Positions 43,092 through 52,170 are shown, counted from the first letter of the stretch. The stretch: 64,000 nucleotides of DNA from an uncultured Eubacteriales bacterium (GCA_900546845.1 UREK01000012.1:7202-71201); one strand, 5' to 3'. Made by a program: numbers and translations. Notes: generated from the sequence alone by a model not told the origin.

Positions 43092-44199
43092 ATACACCAT
43101 AGGTCAGCTCATAGAACTTACGACCGAAACGAATGAAAACCATTTTTTTGAAGCAGCTGATGTTAGAGGAATGACTATCACAAAGCAAATCATTCCTACA
43201 AAGGCGGATTTATCAACTGCTGACTTAACAAATTTTTTAGTTATACATCCTAATGAATTTGTTTTTAATCCCCGGACTCATGGTAAACATATCGGTTTTG
43301 GTTTTAATGATACCACCGAGAGCTTTATTATTTCTTGGAATAATATTGGATTTAGAGTAAAGGAGGTAATGAAAGATATCGTTTCTCCGGAATACTTGTT
43401 TTTGCATTTCAACAGAGACGAATGGGATCGAGAAGCGTGTTTCCGCTCTTGGGGAAGTTCTACTGAGGTGTTTACGTGGGATGCATTATGTGAAATGGTA
43501 TTAGATCTTCCCGACCTCCCAACCCAGCAAAAATATGTAGCCATCTACAAAGCCATGCTTGCCAATCAGCAGAGCTATGAGCGTGGGCTGGAGGATTTAA
43601 GGCTTACATTTGATGCACTTATTGGTGAAACTAAGCATAAATTCCCTTTCAAGCCTGTTAGAGAGCTTTTAAGAGAAGTTGATAATCGCAACGAAAACGG
43701 TACAATTACAGATGTGCAAGGCATCAATATTCTGAAGCAATTTATGCCTTCGGTCGCAGATACCAATGGCGTAGACTTGACAAAATATAAACTTGTAAAG
43801 AAGAATCAATTTGCTTTTTCGGGAATGCAGACAGGGAGAGATGAGTGTATTCGAATTGCACTTCATCAGGAAGATGCCCCTATTATCATTTCGCCGGCGT
43901 ATACTGTTTTTGAACGCAAAGATGATACCGTGTGTGACGAATACATTTTGATGTGGTTTTCTCGAAAGGAAAGCGATCGGCGCGGATGGTTCATGAGCGA
44001 TTCAAGCATTCGCTCCAATCTTGATTTAGATAGGTTTTATGAGACGGAGTTGCCAATACCCGATAAGAAAACTCAACAAGCAATTGTGGATATATTCAAC
44101 ATCTATGCTGCCCGTAGAAGCATCAACGAGCAGTTAAAAGCTCAAATCAAGGAAATCTGCCCGATCCTGATTCGGGGATCGTTGCAAAACGGAGGATAA
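43078..44199 (+). CDS. hsdS: Type I restriction system specificity subunit
   Basis: HsdS sets the DNA target through two recognition domains. Domain 1 covers about residues 1-145 and domain 2 about 190-330. The spacer helices are near 150-185 (PTQQKYVAIYKAM) and at the end (PDKKTQQAIVDIF), the repeated joining motif. Both recognition domains are clearly AT-richer than hsdM and hsdR and than their own spacers, as expected of exchanged modules. The start at 43,078 lies in the hsdM end. Confidence 0.9.
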   Translation: MGLSKYTIGQLIELTTETNENHFFEAADVRGMTITKQIIPTKADLSTADLTNFLVIHPNEFVFNPRTHGKHIGFGFNDTTESFIISWNNIGFRVKEVMKDIVSPEYLFLHFNRDEWDREACFRSWGSSTEVFTWDALCEMVLDLPDLPTQQKYVAIYKAMLANQQSYERGLEDLRLTFDALIGETKHKFPFKPVRELLREVDNRNENGTITDVQGINILKQFMPSVADTNGVDLTKYKLVKKNQFAFSGMQTGRDECIRIALHQEDAPIIISPAYTVFERKDDTVCDEYILMWFSRKESDRRGWFMSDSSIRSNLDLDRFYETELPIPDKKTQQAIVDIFNIYAARRSINEQLKAQIKEICPILIRGSLQNGG

Positions 44200-44203
44200 G
44201 GCC

Positions 44204-47200
44204 ATGGCAAAACTTCAAAACTTCAACGGCCGCTATTGCGAGCAGGAATTTGAAAGCACCTTCCTTTCGTTTCTGGAGAACGAGGGCTGGCAGTACCTTC
44301 TGGGTAGCAATATGCCCCGCAGCTCCAAGCGGGAGGTTCTATATGCGGACGATATGGAGCAGTTCCTCCACAAAACCAATCCGGATCTGACTGCCGAGGA
44401 AATCCGGCAGCTCATGGATACCGTCCGCCTTGTAGGTGCGGAAAGTGAATTCGCCACCCTGCACAAAGTGTATGGCTGGATGGTAAACGGCATCCAGTTT
44501 ACGCCCCAAAGCGGCATGGCCCAGATGGTTGCGCTGATCGATTTTGAAAAGCCGAAAAACAATATCTTCCGGGCGGTCAATCAGTTTGCCGTGGAATATA
44601 CCAATAACGGACAAACACAGACCCGTCGGCCGGATATCCTTCTCTTTGTCAACGGCATACCGGTATGCATCATAGAGCTGAAAAATCCGGCAAATGACAA
44701 AGCCACGATCCATGAGGCATGGGAGCAGATCAACATCCGCTATTGGCGGGATATCCCCCGCCTGCTGCACTATTGCCCGCTGGCCTGCATTTCCGATGGC
44801 GTAAAAACACGGCTGGGCACCGTCCGCACGCCGTATGAGCATTTTTATGCGTGGCGGCGGGTGGACGATGGGGACAAGATATCCACCCTGCCTTTTGACG
44901 AGGTGGAAACCATGATCAAGGGCGTATATAACCCTGAAAGGTTCCTGGAAATCTTCCGGGACTATATCTACTTTCAGGACAACCAGTATGATGGCGATGA
45001 ACTGGAAATCGTCTGCCGTTACCCGCAGTTTTTCGCCGCACGGCTTTTAAAACAGAGCATCATAAAATCCGTTGTTGAAAGGAGCGGTAAGGGCGGAACC
45101 TATTTTGGCGCGACCGGCTGCGGAAAAACCTATACCATGGCGTTCCTCGCCCGCCAGCTTGCCCTGCGCTGTACGGATGTGCCCGAGATCGGCTCCCCCA
45201 CCATCGTCATGATCGTTGACCGTGACGACCTGCAAAAGCAGGGCGCAAAGCTGTTTACCAAGAGCGAAGAGTTTTTGAACCTTGGTGAAGTCAAAGTTGT
45301 CCCAAGCCGCAAAGTGCTGCGGCAGGAACTGGGCGCACGGGAAAGCGGGGGCTTTTATATCTGTACCATTCAAAAGTTCTGCGACAGGAAGGATGACAAA
45401 ATCGGCCTGATCAACAACCGGGCCAATATTATCTGCTTCTCTGATGAAGCGCACAGGACGCAGCTTGAACATGCCAACCGGATCAAGTTCAGCAAGGACG
45501 CTGATAAGAACATGAAGGCCATGGTATCCAAGCCCTACGCAAAGGTTCTCAAGGAGGCGTTTCCGCAGGCGACCTTTGTGGGCTTTACCGGCACGCCCAT
45601 CGATAAAACATATCAGACCTTCGGCGCTGAAATAGATCGCTATACGATGGATCAGGCCGTTGCCGATGGGCTCACCGTACCCATCAAGTATCATCCCCGT
45701 ATCGCAAAGGTTCTGCTGGATCAGGAAAAGATCAAGCAGATCGAGGCATATTACAAGAAATGTGCAGACGATGGCGCTACGGAAGAAGATATAGAAGCCA
45801 GCAAAAAGGCAATGAGTTCCATGGAAGTGATTTTGGGAGAGCCCTCCCGTCTGGAGCGCCTTGCCACCGATATTCACGATCATTACACTTCATCCTGTGC
45901 CAATGATCCGGACAGGGTGCAGAAAGCTATGGTCGTTTGTTCCAGCAGAAAAATCGCCTATGATCTGCTCAAAACCTTCAGGGCGAAATATCCGGAATGG
46001 TTTGTAGAAAAGAAGGCACATGACGAGCTGAAGCCTTCCGATGAGGAACTGCGCGAATTGAAGCCAATGCCTTTTATCGCCATGGTAGCAAGTGTTGACA
46101 GCAATGATGAAGCGGATATGTATAACTATCTCGGTGGCGTGCGGAACGACAAGCGCTCTGAGGATTTTGATGCTGCGTTCAAGCAGGATAAATCGAATTT
46201 CCGCATAGCAATCGTGGTGGATATGTGGATCACCGGGTTTGACGTCTCCTCGCTTACCTATATGTACAATGACAAGCCGCTGAAAACCCACATGCTGATC
46301 CAGACGATAAGCCGCGTCAACAGGAAATTTCCCGGAAAGGAACACGGCATTATCATCGATTATATCGGCATCCGCGACAATATGCGCCAGGCCATGAAGC
46401 TCTATGGCGGCGATCATTTCGTTGCGCCCACTGCCGACGATGTGGAGCAGGCTATCGACGTGTTCAGAGAGGAGCTATCCATTCTCAAAGATCTTTTTTC
46501 CGGATATGATTTGACCTCGTTCCTCGATCCTGCGGGCGATCCAGCCCAGCGGTATATGCTGCTGGCAAAGGCGGCGGAATATGTATTTGCTTCCACGCAG
46601 GAACTGCAAACGGAAAACAACAGCGGCAAAAGTGTCAGCAAGGTATCGTTCAAAACATATTTCCTGAAAACTGTAAAAAGGATGCGGGCGGCGCACGATA
46701 TCTGCCAGCCATCCGGTGAACTGGGCGAAGAAGAAGCCGCCCTCGCACAATGCTTTATGGCAATCGCAGGATTTGTACGCAAAATGAGCGGAACCGATAC
46801 CGAGATCGACGCCGATACCATGAATCGCCATGTGGAGCGGATGGTCGAAGAAGCGCTGAAATACAACAAGGTTGAAAATGTTCTTGACGATGGAGAGCAG
46901 GAGGACATATTCAGCCCGGAATACTTTGAAAAGCTATCGGATGTAAAAATGCCAGCTACCAAACTGGAATTGCTGGTGAAGGAGCTTCGCAAGCGAATTT
47001 CTGAGTACGGCAGGACAAATCAGATGGCCGCAAAGAAATTCCAGGAAATGCTGGAAAAGACGATCGAACAATACCATGACAGGCGGTCGCATCTCACAGC
47101 TGAAGAAGCGGGAGAAGCGCAGGAGCAAACCTCCGAAGAGATCATTAAAAACGCAACCGCCCAAGCGCTGCAAATCCTCAAAGAAATGAACGCTAACCGT

Positions 47201-47536
47201 GAAAGTTTTCGCAAAGTAAGGCTCACTTTTGAAGAAAAGGCGTTTTATGATATTTTGATGGCGCTGCGCGATGAATATAATTTTGAATACGGTAAGGATA
47301 AGGTTATCGATGGCGTATCTGTCAACGACAAGTGTAAGTCGTTGGCAAAAAAGATCAAGGAGATCATCGATACAAAATCTTCCTTCGCAGACTGGTTGAA
47401 TAATCAGATCGTGCGCGATCAGCTCAAATTCGATATTAAGGTTTGCCTGATCAAAAACGGATACCCTCCCCAGTACAGCCCGGAAGTTTTCCGCAAAGTG
47501 ATGGAGCAGGTTGAAAACTTCGAGGAAAACCATTGA
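44204..47536 (+). CDS. hsdR: Type I restriction endonuclease subunit R
   Basis: HsdR moves along and cuts unmodified DNA. The nuclease domain has D144 and E158-L-K160 (RPD...IIELK), the PD-(D/E)xK core. The motor shows Walker A GATGCGKT (302-309) and the DEAH-type box SDEAHRTQ (413-420), then helicase motifs to about 750. The C-terminal helical part joins HsdM. At 1110 residues it is full length. It starts 4 bp after hsdS. Confidence 0.95.
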   Translation: MAKLQNFNGRYCEQEFESTFLSFLENEGWQYLLGSNMPRSSKREVLYADDMEQFLHKTNPDLTAEEIRQLMDTVRLVGAESEFATLHKVYGWMVNGIQFTPQSGMAQMVALIDFEKPKNNIFRAVNQFAVEYTNNGQTQTRRPDILLFVNGIPVCIIELKNPANDKATIHEAWEQINIRYWRDIPRLLHYCPLACISDGVKTRLGTVRTPYEHFYAWRRVDDGDKISTLPFDEVETMIKGVYNPERFLEIFRDYIYFQDNQYDGDELEIVCRYPQFFAARLLKQSIIKSVVERSGKGGTYFGATGCGKTYTMAFLARQLALRCTDVPEIGSPTIVMIVDRDDLQKQGAKLFTKSEEFLNLGEVKVVPSRKVLRQELGARESGGFYICTIQKFCDRKDDKIGLINNRANIICFSDEAHRTQLEHANRIKFSKDADKNMKAMVSKPYAKVLKEAFPQATFVGFTGTPIDKTYQTFGAEIDRYTMDQAVADGLTVPIKYHPRIAKVLLDQEKIKQIEAYYKKCADDGATEEDIEASKKAMSSMEVILGEPSRLERLATDIHDHYTSSCANDPDRVQKAMVVCSSRKIAYDLLKTFRAKYPEWFVEKKAHDELKPSDEELRELKPMPFIAMVASVDSNDEADMYNYLGGVRNDKRSEDFDAAFKQDKSNFRIAIVVDMWITGFDVSSLTYMYNDKPLKTHMLIQTISRVNRKFPGKEHGIIIDYIGIRDNMRQAMKLYGGDHFVAPTADDVEQAIDVFREELSILKDLFSGYDLTSFLDPAGDPAQRYMLLAKAAEYVFASTQELQTENNSGKSVSKVSFKTYFLKTVKRMRAAHDICQPSGELGEEEAALAQCFMAIAGFVRKMSGTDTEIDADTMNRHVERMVEEALKYNKVENVLDDGEQEDIFSPEYFEKLSDVKMPATKLELLVKELRKRISEYGRTNQMAAKKFQEMLEKTIEQYHDRRSHLTAEEAGEAQEQTSEEIIKNATAQALQILKEMNANRESFRKVRLTFEEKAFYDILMALRDEYNFEYGKDKVIDGVSVNDKCKSLAKKIKEIIDTKSSFADWLNNQIVRDQLKFDIKVCLIKNGYPPQYSPEVFRKVMEQVENFEENH

Positions 47537-47569
47537 TTAAATATCGCTATCTAAGCAAAGGAGGACAGC

Positions 47570-48241
47570 ATGGAGCAGACAAAGGGCGTAATCTACATAC
47601 TTACAAACCCATCGTTTCCGCAATATGTGAAGATCGGGTACGCTACAGACGTGAAGCAGCGGCTTGACGAGCTCAACCGCAGCACTGCCGTGCCGTTTGC
47701 GTTCCGCATATATGCGACTTATGAAGTTAACTCTACCCTTTCCGACAAGAAGCTCCACTCCATTCTGGATAAACTGAATCCGGATCTACGCTCAATAGAA
47801 GATGTAGACGGCAAGCGCCGTATCCGTGAGTTCTATGCCATGGCTCCGGAGGATGCGTTCGCTATTCTTGAAGCAATCGCAGAAATCAATGGCTACCGCC
47901 ACCGTCTGAAAAAATGGAAAGCAACGGAAACCGAGCAGCGTGACGAGGCTTTGGCGCAGGAGATCAATGAGAAGCACCAAGAGCGCTTGGCTCCGTTCGC
48001 GTTTTCCAAGTGCAACATCGCTGTCGGTGAACAGATCGAATTCTGCTGTACCGGAAACGACCATTCGGGAGAGCTGTGTGAAGTCGTTGATGACAAGCAT
48101 GTCAAATATAACGGTGAAATATGGTCGCTCACCTCACTGGCAAAGCATCTGACTGGCATAAAAGGCTCGATCGCAGGCCCAAGGTATTTCAAATACAAGG
48201 GTGAGTGGTTGAACAGTATCCGCCGGCGGTTAGGAGTATAA
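47570..48241 (+). CDS. GIY-YIG nuclease-like protein with C-terminal RAMA-like domain
   Basis: The N-terminal ~95 residues are a GIY-YIG domain of the T5orf172 type: GVIYILTNPSFPQYVKIGYA, given by VIYIL and VKIGYA, then DELNRSTAVPFAF with a conserved R/H region. The C-terminal part (about 150-220) has HVKYNGEIWSLTSLAKHL and GPRYFKYKGEW, similar to the RAMA/DUF4357 modules attached to modification enzymes. AAGGAGG lies 6 bp before the ATG, 33 bp after hsdR. It may be an added nuclease or sensor of the restriction locus. Confidence 0.75.
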   Translation: MEQTKGVIYILTNPSFPQYVKIGYATDVKQRLDELNRSTAVPFAFRIYATYEVNSTLSDKKLHSILDKLNPDLRSIEDVDGKRRIREFYAMAPEDAFAILEAIAEINGYRHRLKKWKATETEQRDEALAQEINEKHQERLAPFAFSKCNIAVGEQIEFCCTGNDHSGELCEVVDDKHVKYNGEIWSLTSLAKHLTGIKGSIAGPRYFKYKGEWLNSIRRRLGV

Positions 48242-48292
48242 AAAGCCCTGCCGTTTTGCAAACAGCTGAAGCAATCGAAGGAGGTTGAATAC

Positions 48293-49315
48293 GTGAATTC
48301 TCAAGAACGTGAGATATTTTGGAATACCCTTTGCTCGTTATCGGGAAACGATAGAAAGCAAGATATCGAAAAGCTTACACAAGCTATTAGACTTCCAAAG
48401 TATCTTTTTCGATATCGCCCAGTTAGCCTAAACAGTTTGGAAGCGCTTAGGACCAACAAGCTGTATTTTTCTTCTGCGAATTACTACGATGATCCCTTTG
48501 ATACATTCTTGCATATTGATATCGAAGAAATCAGGAAAGAATTTGGGGATGCATTCAAAACGGTTGAGAGCACAGAAGCTGTTATAGATGGCGTCAAATT
48601 GCTTCTCGGCAGCAGTCTTACTATGGAACAAACAGAACAGCTAACAGCTGAGAATGTCGCAAAGGCGCTTTCAACAGGGATGCTTGAAAAGTTCTTGGAA
48701 TCTGCTCTTCACATGCGTGACGAGGTTAAGAAAGATACATGGTCGGTTTGCTTCTCCGAGAATAGATTTAACGAAGCGCTATGGCTAAAATATGCAGATC
48801 AACATAAAGGTTTTGTTCAAATCTATGATCTGGAAAACGGAGAAAACTTCTTATGTGGAAAACAAGAAAAGTGCGCTAACTGCGGAATAAAAAACTTTGG
48901 TACTCCACTCTATCCAATTTATTACTCAGATGCTCCATACAATGCGACCAAATTTGTGAAGTTAATCATGCTTCGTAAGTTGCTGGAAACCACTCAAACA
49001 CCGTTTTCACAACAATTATATGACGAAATATATTGTACCGGATATTGGGAGCAGGAAAAAACAACGCTGATAAAGAAAAAGTGTCATGAGTACGATGAAG
49101 AATGGAGAATGATTACCGGTTGTCCGATGAAGCCGCCGATTATGATGGAATGGATTCCCAGTGGAATTATTCTTGGTCTGCGGATGGACGTTGCAGAAGA
49201 GAACCTTGTTGTAAGCATGGCTAAAGAGGCTGGAATTAAAGACATATATAAATCTTTCATAGACTCACAAAACCGACTAAATGCAATGCTGGTGAATAGC
49301 CCATCCTCAAATTGA
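48293..49315 (+). CDS. DUF2971 family protein
   Basis: The 340-residue protein has the DUF2971 pattern: LFRYRPVSLNSLEALRTNKLYFSS near residues 38-60 (as LFRYRP and KLYFSSANYYDDPFD), then WSVCFSENRFNEALWLKYA, and EWRMITG near the end. Members turn up in defence islands and mobile DNA; the activity is unknown to me. The start is GTG at 48,293 with AAGGAGG 8 bp upstream. The gene is AT-richer than hsdM and hsdR. The 51-bp gap to the GIY-YIG gene suggests one transcript. Confidence 0.78.
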   Translation: MNSQEREIFWNTLCSLSGNDRKQDIEKLTQAIRLPKYLFRYRPVSLNSLEALRTNKLYFSSANYYDDPFDTFLHIDIEEIRKEFGDAFKTVESTEAVIDGVKLLLGSSLTMEQTEQLTAENVAKALSTGMLEKFLESALHMRDEVKKDTWSVCFSENRFNEALWLKYADQHKGFVQIYDLENGENFLCGKQEKCANCGIKNFGTPLYPIYYSDAPYNATKFVKLIMLRKLLETTQTPFSQQLYDEIYCTGYWEQEKTTLIKKKCHEYDEEWRMITGCPMKPPIMMEWIPSGIILGLRMDVAEENLVVSMAKEAGIKDIYKSFIDSQNRLNAMLVNSPSSN

Positions 49316-49389
49316 TCATCCCTATGCATGCTGCGATGTATTGACATCGTCATTACATCGCATTATACTAATGCCAAGGAGATGAGAAT

Positions 49390-49710
49390 ATGGAACACCT
49401 AACAATACTCGATGCACCTAAGACGGCCACCTTCCAAATGCGCATCAATCCCGATGCAAAATCGCAGCTTGAGCGGCTCTATGCCAACTGCGGCATGAGT
49501 ATGACCGACGCCATCAACCTGTTTTTTCAGCAATCCATCAATGTAGGTGGATTGCCCTTTGTCGTGACGCAGAACAGCAAGGAAGCCCTGCGCAATGAAG
49601 CCATCGCCCAGTTAATGGCAGAAATCCAGGCAGGGCGGGATTCCGTAAAATCGAAAAATGATTGGGTCTCCGAAGAAGAAATGCTGGAAAGGTTTCATAT
49701 CAAACCATGA
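49390..49710 (+). CDS. RelB/DinJ-type antitoxin
   Basis: This 106-residue protein has a ribbon-helix-helix start (TATFQMRINPDAKSQLERLY) followed by CGMSMTDAINLFFQQ, typical of DinJ/RelB antitoxins. Its C-terminal part should wrap the toxin. The stop overlaps the toxin start as ATGA. AAGGAG lies about 8 bp before the ATG. The pair probably represses its own promoter, with AT-rich DNA upstream at 49,316-49,389. Confidence 0.85.
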   Translation: MEHLTILDAPKTATFQMRINPDAKSQLERLYANCGMSMTDAINLFFQQSINVGGLPFVVTQNSKEALRNEAIAQLMAEIQAGRDSVKSKNDWVSEEEMLERFHIKP

Positions 49711-50033
49711 AGCTGCGTTATACGCCTGCCGCCATCTATGATTTGCAGGAGATCGAATCATATATTTGCGATACCCTTCTCAATCCGGACGCCACTATCC
49801 GCATCCTGACGAGAATCGCAAAGTCCTGTGCCTTGTTGAAGGATCAGCCCAACATGGGGCAGGCCCTGCGGGATAAGCTGGGACGAGATGTTGAAGGGCG
49901 TTATCTGATTTGCGAGAAACACATCATCATCTATGATGTGGATGAGGCGATATCCATACTCCGTGTATTATTAGATACGCGAACGGACTATATCAGGGCT
50001 ATTCTTTCGGAATTGTCAGAGAACGGAGACTGA
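49707..50033 (+). CDS. ParE/RelE-type toxin
   Basis: The 108-residue protein shows the RelE/ParE fold: MKLRYTPAAIYDLQEIESYI, later NMGQALRDKLGRDVEGRYLI and the end strand ILRVLLDTRTDY. It may be an mRNase bound to ribosomes (RelE) or a gyrase poison (ParE); the arginines near the C-terminus do not settle this. Together with the antitoxin it could stabilise the element. Confidence 0.83.
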   Translation: MKLRYTPAAIYDLQEIESYICDTLLNPDATIRILTRIAKSCALLKDQPNMGQALRDKLGRDVEGRYLICEKHIIIYDVDEAISILRVLLDTRTDYIRAILSELSENGD

Positions 50034-50141
50034 TTTGGAGTTCAACGAAAATACTCTCTGAAGATAAGCAACGCTGCCGATCCTTCAGAATCATTTTATG
50101 GTATAATCAATTGAGAGAGACATTGGAAAGCAGGTAACGAT

Positions 50142-50936
50142 ATGCCCGACTATGCCGCCGCCAGAGAATACTGGCATTCCGACGAACCAAAAACCCCGGA
50201 AGAACTGGATATTCTTCTCGGCAGCTTTCGCGTGCTGTTCGCCTACCACTCTGGTAAGATCGAAAACGACCAAATCACCTACCACGATACCAGAGAAATC
50301 TTTGAGAACGGCAAGGCCCTGAACTTCACCGGCGATCCCCGCGCTTTGTTTGAACAGCAGAATCAAAAGCTCTGCTATGATTTCCTGCGCCGCAAGATCG
50401 TAGAAAAAGAGCCTCTCTCCGTAGTGCTTATCAAGGAAGTCCATGCCATCCTCACCGGCGGGACATTCGATGAGCGCCGGTATGTGGATAAGGGTGAGCG
50501 TCCCGGAGAATTCAAAAAGCACGACTATGTGACAGGCATCCATGAAGTTGGATATGCGCCGGAAGAAGTTGAACCCGCAATTTCAGAATTGATCGACGAA
50601 TTGACCGAGCTCAATCCCAACGCCGATATCCTCAAGGCTGCGGCATATTTCCATGCCCGGTTTGAGTATATCCACCCGTTTGTGGATGGGAATGGCCGCG
50701 TGGGGCGGACGCTGCTAAATTACTTCCTCATGACCCACGGCGAACCGCCCGTCATCGTGTACGATGAAGATAAGAAGGAGTATTATCAGGCGCTGGAGCG
50801 TTATGATATGGATGAAGAAATAGACGCTCTGACCGAATTCTTGCGGAAGCAGACAGCAAAAACCTGGACGAAGGCGCTTGAGCGCAGCACGGGGACGGCA
50901 AAGCAGCTGAAGAAAAAGCTGGAAGATTTTGAGTAA
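50142..50936 (+). CDS. Fic domain protein (AMP-transferase type)
   Basis: The protein (264 residues) has the full Fic motif HPFVDGNGRVGR at 178-189. An N-terminal SGKIEN at 37-42 fits the inhibitory helix pattern (S/T)xxxE(G/N), placing it in the class with a built-in inhibitor. It would transfer AMP to a protein hydroxyl. The ATG has AAGCAGG about 8 bp upstream. It is the last gene of the element, about 160 bp from attR. Confidence 0.88.
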   Translation: MPDYAAAREYWHSDEPKTPEELDILLGSFRVLFAYHSGKIENDQITYHDTREIFENGKALNFTGDPRALFEQQNQKLCYDFLRRKIVEKEPLSVVLIKEVHAILTGGTFDERRYVDKGERPGEFKKHDYVTGIHEVGYAPEEVEPAISELIDELTELNPNADILKAAAYFHARFEYIHPFVDGNGRVGRTLLNYFLMTHGEPPVIVYDEDKKEYYQALERYDMDEEIDALTEFLRKQTAKTWTKALERSTGTAKQLKKKLEDFE

Positions 50937-50963
50937 AGTGTGCAAAACAGTTGGACGAATTGA

Positions 50964-50995
50964 GTTCATCATCCGTTCATCATGAAAGATGAACT
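50964..50995. repeat. Right-end GTTCATCAT repeats
   Basis: GTTCATCAT occurs at 50,964 and 50,975, followed by a partial reverse copy (AGATGAAC, 50,988). The same word is repeated near attL, and the context GATGAACTC-TGCTCC is shared with 37,241. They are candidate integrase arm sites. Confidence 0.55.
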
Positions 50996-51097
50996 CTGCT
51001 CCTGTGAACACCCGACACACACAGGCGGCGCACAGGAAACCCAGACGTTTCAAGGGTTTTTAGCTCAGAGATTTGTTTAACCCTATCGCCACATGCC

Positions 51098-51141
51098 TTC
51101 ATACCCGGAGTGTCATGTGTTCGAGTCACATCGCCGCTACC
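51098..51141 (+). repeat. attR: 44-bp copy of the tRNA-Met 3' end
   Basis: Identical to 37,005-37,048. Only the anticodon-loop-to-CC part of the tRNA is present, so this is not a working tRNA gene. It overlaps the last three bases of the LysR gene. Confidence 0.93.
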
Positions 51142-52048
51142 GTAAAAGATCCCGAGTTATGCGAATAAAGGCTTTTGCCGCAGGCGAAAGCTGCGCTGCA
51201 TCTTCATAAGCCGCCACCAGATTTCGGGTGGCATTGATGCCATTAATGTGGTAATACACCACCCCTCCGTTATCCTTGCGGGTGGCAAAGATCATATATG
51301 GGACAAAACTTACGCCAATCCCAGTAGCTACAAGGGCATTCGCAGAGTCTACATAAGAAGTTTCAAAAACAATGTGTGGCTCAAACCCGGCCGCACGGCA
51401 AGCATCTACTCCCAGTTGTCGCAGCCGCTGGCCCGGATAGAGCATAATGAAATCGTCGTCCCGGAATAAACCCATATCCACCTTTCCAAACTCTCCTTCC
51501 GGCATGGGCGGCATGAGGCTGTTGATATGATGATCCGGCGGTACGGCCAGGAACGTCTCTTCCGATACCATCTCCTCATATTGAAATGTATCGTCTGCAA
51601 AGGGAAGCGGCATAAGGGCGATGTCGATCTTCCCCGCCGCAAGGAGGCGTTCAAGAGAAATGGATGTGGCTTCATGCACTGTGATCTCCACCCCAGGATA
51701 CAGCGTATGGAAGGCATTGTACGCCGAAGCAAAATAAAACCGGCCAAAGAGCGGCGTCATCCCGATATGCAGCCTTCCTTGTTTCAGAGCATGCAGGTTC
51801 TCCATCTGCGCCGTAATATGGCTGCTCAGCTGAAGAATCTGCCGGGCATCCTGCAAAAAGAGTTCACCTGCACGCGTCAGCAGAACACGCTTCCGTTTGC
51901 GGGCAAAAAGCGTTACGCCCAGATCCGCTTCCAGCCGCTTAATCGACTGGCTTAACGCAGGCTGGCTGATGTAAAGCGCTTCCGCTGCCCGGGAGAAGCT
52001 TTGCGTGTCCGCAATGGTAACTACATACTGGATATCCCGCAGCTGCAT
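51137..52048 (-). CDS. LysR family transcriptional regulator
   Basis: The 303-residue regulator has the N-terminal winged helix-turn-helix (SFSRAAEALYISQPALSQSIK, about 17-37) and the effector-binding domain from about 90. It is divergent from the M20 peptidase gene, with the intergenic region shared, and likely controls the peptidase-transport cassette. Its stop codon TAG lies inside attR. The ligand could be a peptide or amino acid but is not known. Confidence 0.9.
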   Translation of the reverse strand: MQLRDIQYVVTIADTQSFSRAAEALYISQPALSQSIKRLEADLGVTLFARKRKRVLLTRAGELFLQDARQILQLSSHITAQMENLHALKQGRLHIGMTPLFGRFYFASAYNAFHTLYPGVEITVHEATSISLERLLAAGKIDIALMPLPFADDTFQYEEMVSEETFLAVPPDHHINSLMPPMPEGEFGKVDMGLFRDDDFIMLYPGQRLRQLGVDACRAAGFEPHIVFETSYVDSANALVATGIGVSFVPYMIFATRKDNGGVVYYHINGINATRNLVAAYEDAAQLSPAAKAFIRITRDLLR

Positions 52049-52170
52049 TTTTACTCCTCCGTTTTGTTAACAATAACTTATATAAATAATTATAAAATAA
52101 TATTTTCTTTTTATCAATGTCCTATGTATACTATACCCATATTATAAAAGCGCGAAGGAAATCTCGGTTT
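52049..52170. promoter_or_regulatory. Divergent LysR / peptidase control region
   Basis: This very AT-rich spacer contains TTATATAA within ATAACTTATATAAATAATTAT, a loose dyad of the kind LysR proteins bind. TATACT near 52,130 may be the -10 box for the peptidase gene. The exact boxes are uncertain. Confidence 0.35.

Larger units (their letters stand above)
37005..51141. mobile_element. 14.1-kb integrative element carrying restriction-modification, in tRNA-Met
   Basis: The element is bounded by identical 44-bp repeats and has a tyrosine integrase gene next to attL. Short repeats near both ends look like integrase arm sites. Cargo is DUF6809-like genes, a type I RM system, GIY-YIG and DUF2971 genes, a toxin-antitoxin pair and Fic. 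I recognise no conjugation, replication or capsid genes. The integrase frame is broken, so the element may be fixed unless helped in trans. Confidence 0.9.
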
